A DNA stretch of 30,558 nt, from assembly GCA_934216145.1 (NCBI GenBank), contig CAKQBG010000021.1, forward strand, positions 1 to 30,558, in the 5' to 3' direction. Shown here piece after piece: positions 30,458-30,558 of this stretch; within the stretch, counting starts at the first letter, position 1; each line of letters starts with the position of its first letter. The position numbers were made by a program, and so were the translations under genes. A model generated the notes under the pieces. It worked only from the letters and a program-made list of their open reading frames with translations, was not told where the DNA came from and ran no database searches. Source of the stretch: an uncultured Anaeroplasma sp. (GTDB lineage: Bacteria > Bacillota_I > Bacilli_A > Acholeplasmatales > Anaeroplasmataceae).

Positions 30458-30558
30458 TTACTTTATAATATTTAAGAATAGCATTAAGTTAAACACGAAA
30501 GAGTTGATTGAATACCAAATTTATAATTCCACTTTCATTTTACAACTCACGGGTAACA

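Overview
The window comes from a very AT-rich, low-GC Gram-positive bacterium (Bacillota). The evidence is the Bacillus-type conserved gene neighbourhoods (yunC-yunB, yutD, holA/rpsT/gpr, rplS, rimM-trmD), the GGAGG and GGTGAT-type ribosome binding sites, the standard code (TGA is a stop) and three sporulation genes (yunB, pdaA, gpr). With an anaerobic ribonucleotide reductase, the MEP isoprenoid pathway and no respiratory genes in view, an anaerobic, spore-forming gut member of the Erysipelotrichales or a related uncultured Bacilli order is the best guess. The species assignment is inference.

Layout. 1-638: seven tRNA genes (Ala partial, Met, Ile2, Ser, fMet, Asp, Phe) ending in a terminator. 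797-5059: a tightly coupled operon with diadenylate cyclase cdaA, a 75-residue membrane protein, a membrane PAS/degenerate-GGDEF protein, 5-formyl-THF cyclo-ligase, ispD and ispF. 5165-6206: yunC-yunB and a large palindromic terminator. 6207-9300: an accessory island holding a 5'-truncated IS1634-type transposase, a GC-rich collage of a broken primase fragment joined to an integrase C-terminus, and one intact gene of unknown function (8310-9089). 9313-11380: LMW phosphatase, yutD-like, NifU-domain and DUF212 genes. 11383-16258: pgi, then nrdD-nrdG-dut. 16258-17672: a cytosolic family 28 glycoside hydrolase. 17744-21032: rplS with its leader, then rimM-trmD-malQ. 21069-24724: YihY-like, pdaA, holA, rpsT (the only clearly intact gene on the minus strand) and gpr. 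24787-28160: unknown genes, a 48-codon gene, a cvfB gene split into two frames, and an unknown gene with nfeD and an SPFH protein. 28176-30457: a MerR regulator, then a manganese riboswitch controlling mntP, followed by a nitroreductase and a Cys-rich mini-protein.

Most of the window is core chromosome, organised in short operons separated by clear intrinsic terminators and often headed by recognisable sigma-A promoters. The items most worth attention are the unusual cdaA operon (no cdaR or glmM behind cdaA; instead a sensor-like protein resembling GdpP without its phosphodiesterase half), the mobile-element graveyard with a surviving orphan gene, the split cvfB, helically phased TGAATT repeats in front of an unknown/nfeD/SPFH operon, and the riboswitch-terminator overlap in front of mntP. 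I found no CRISPR array and no complete mobile element.
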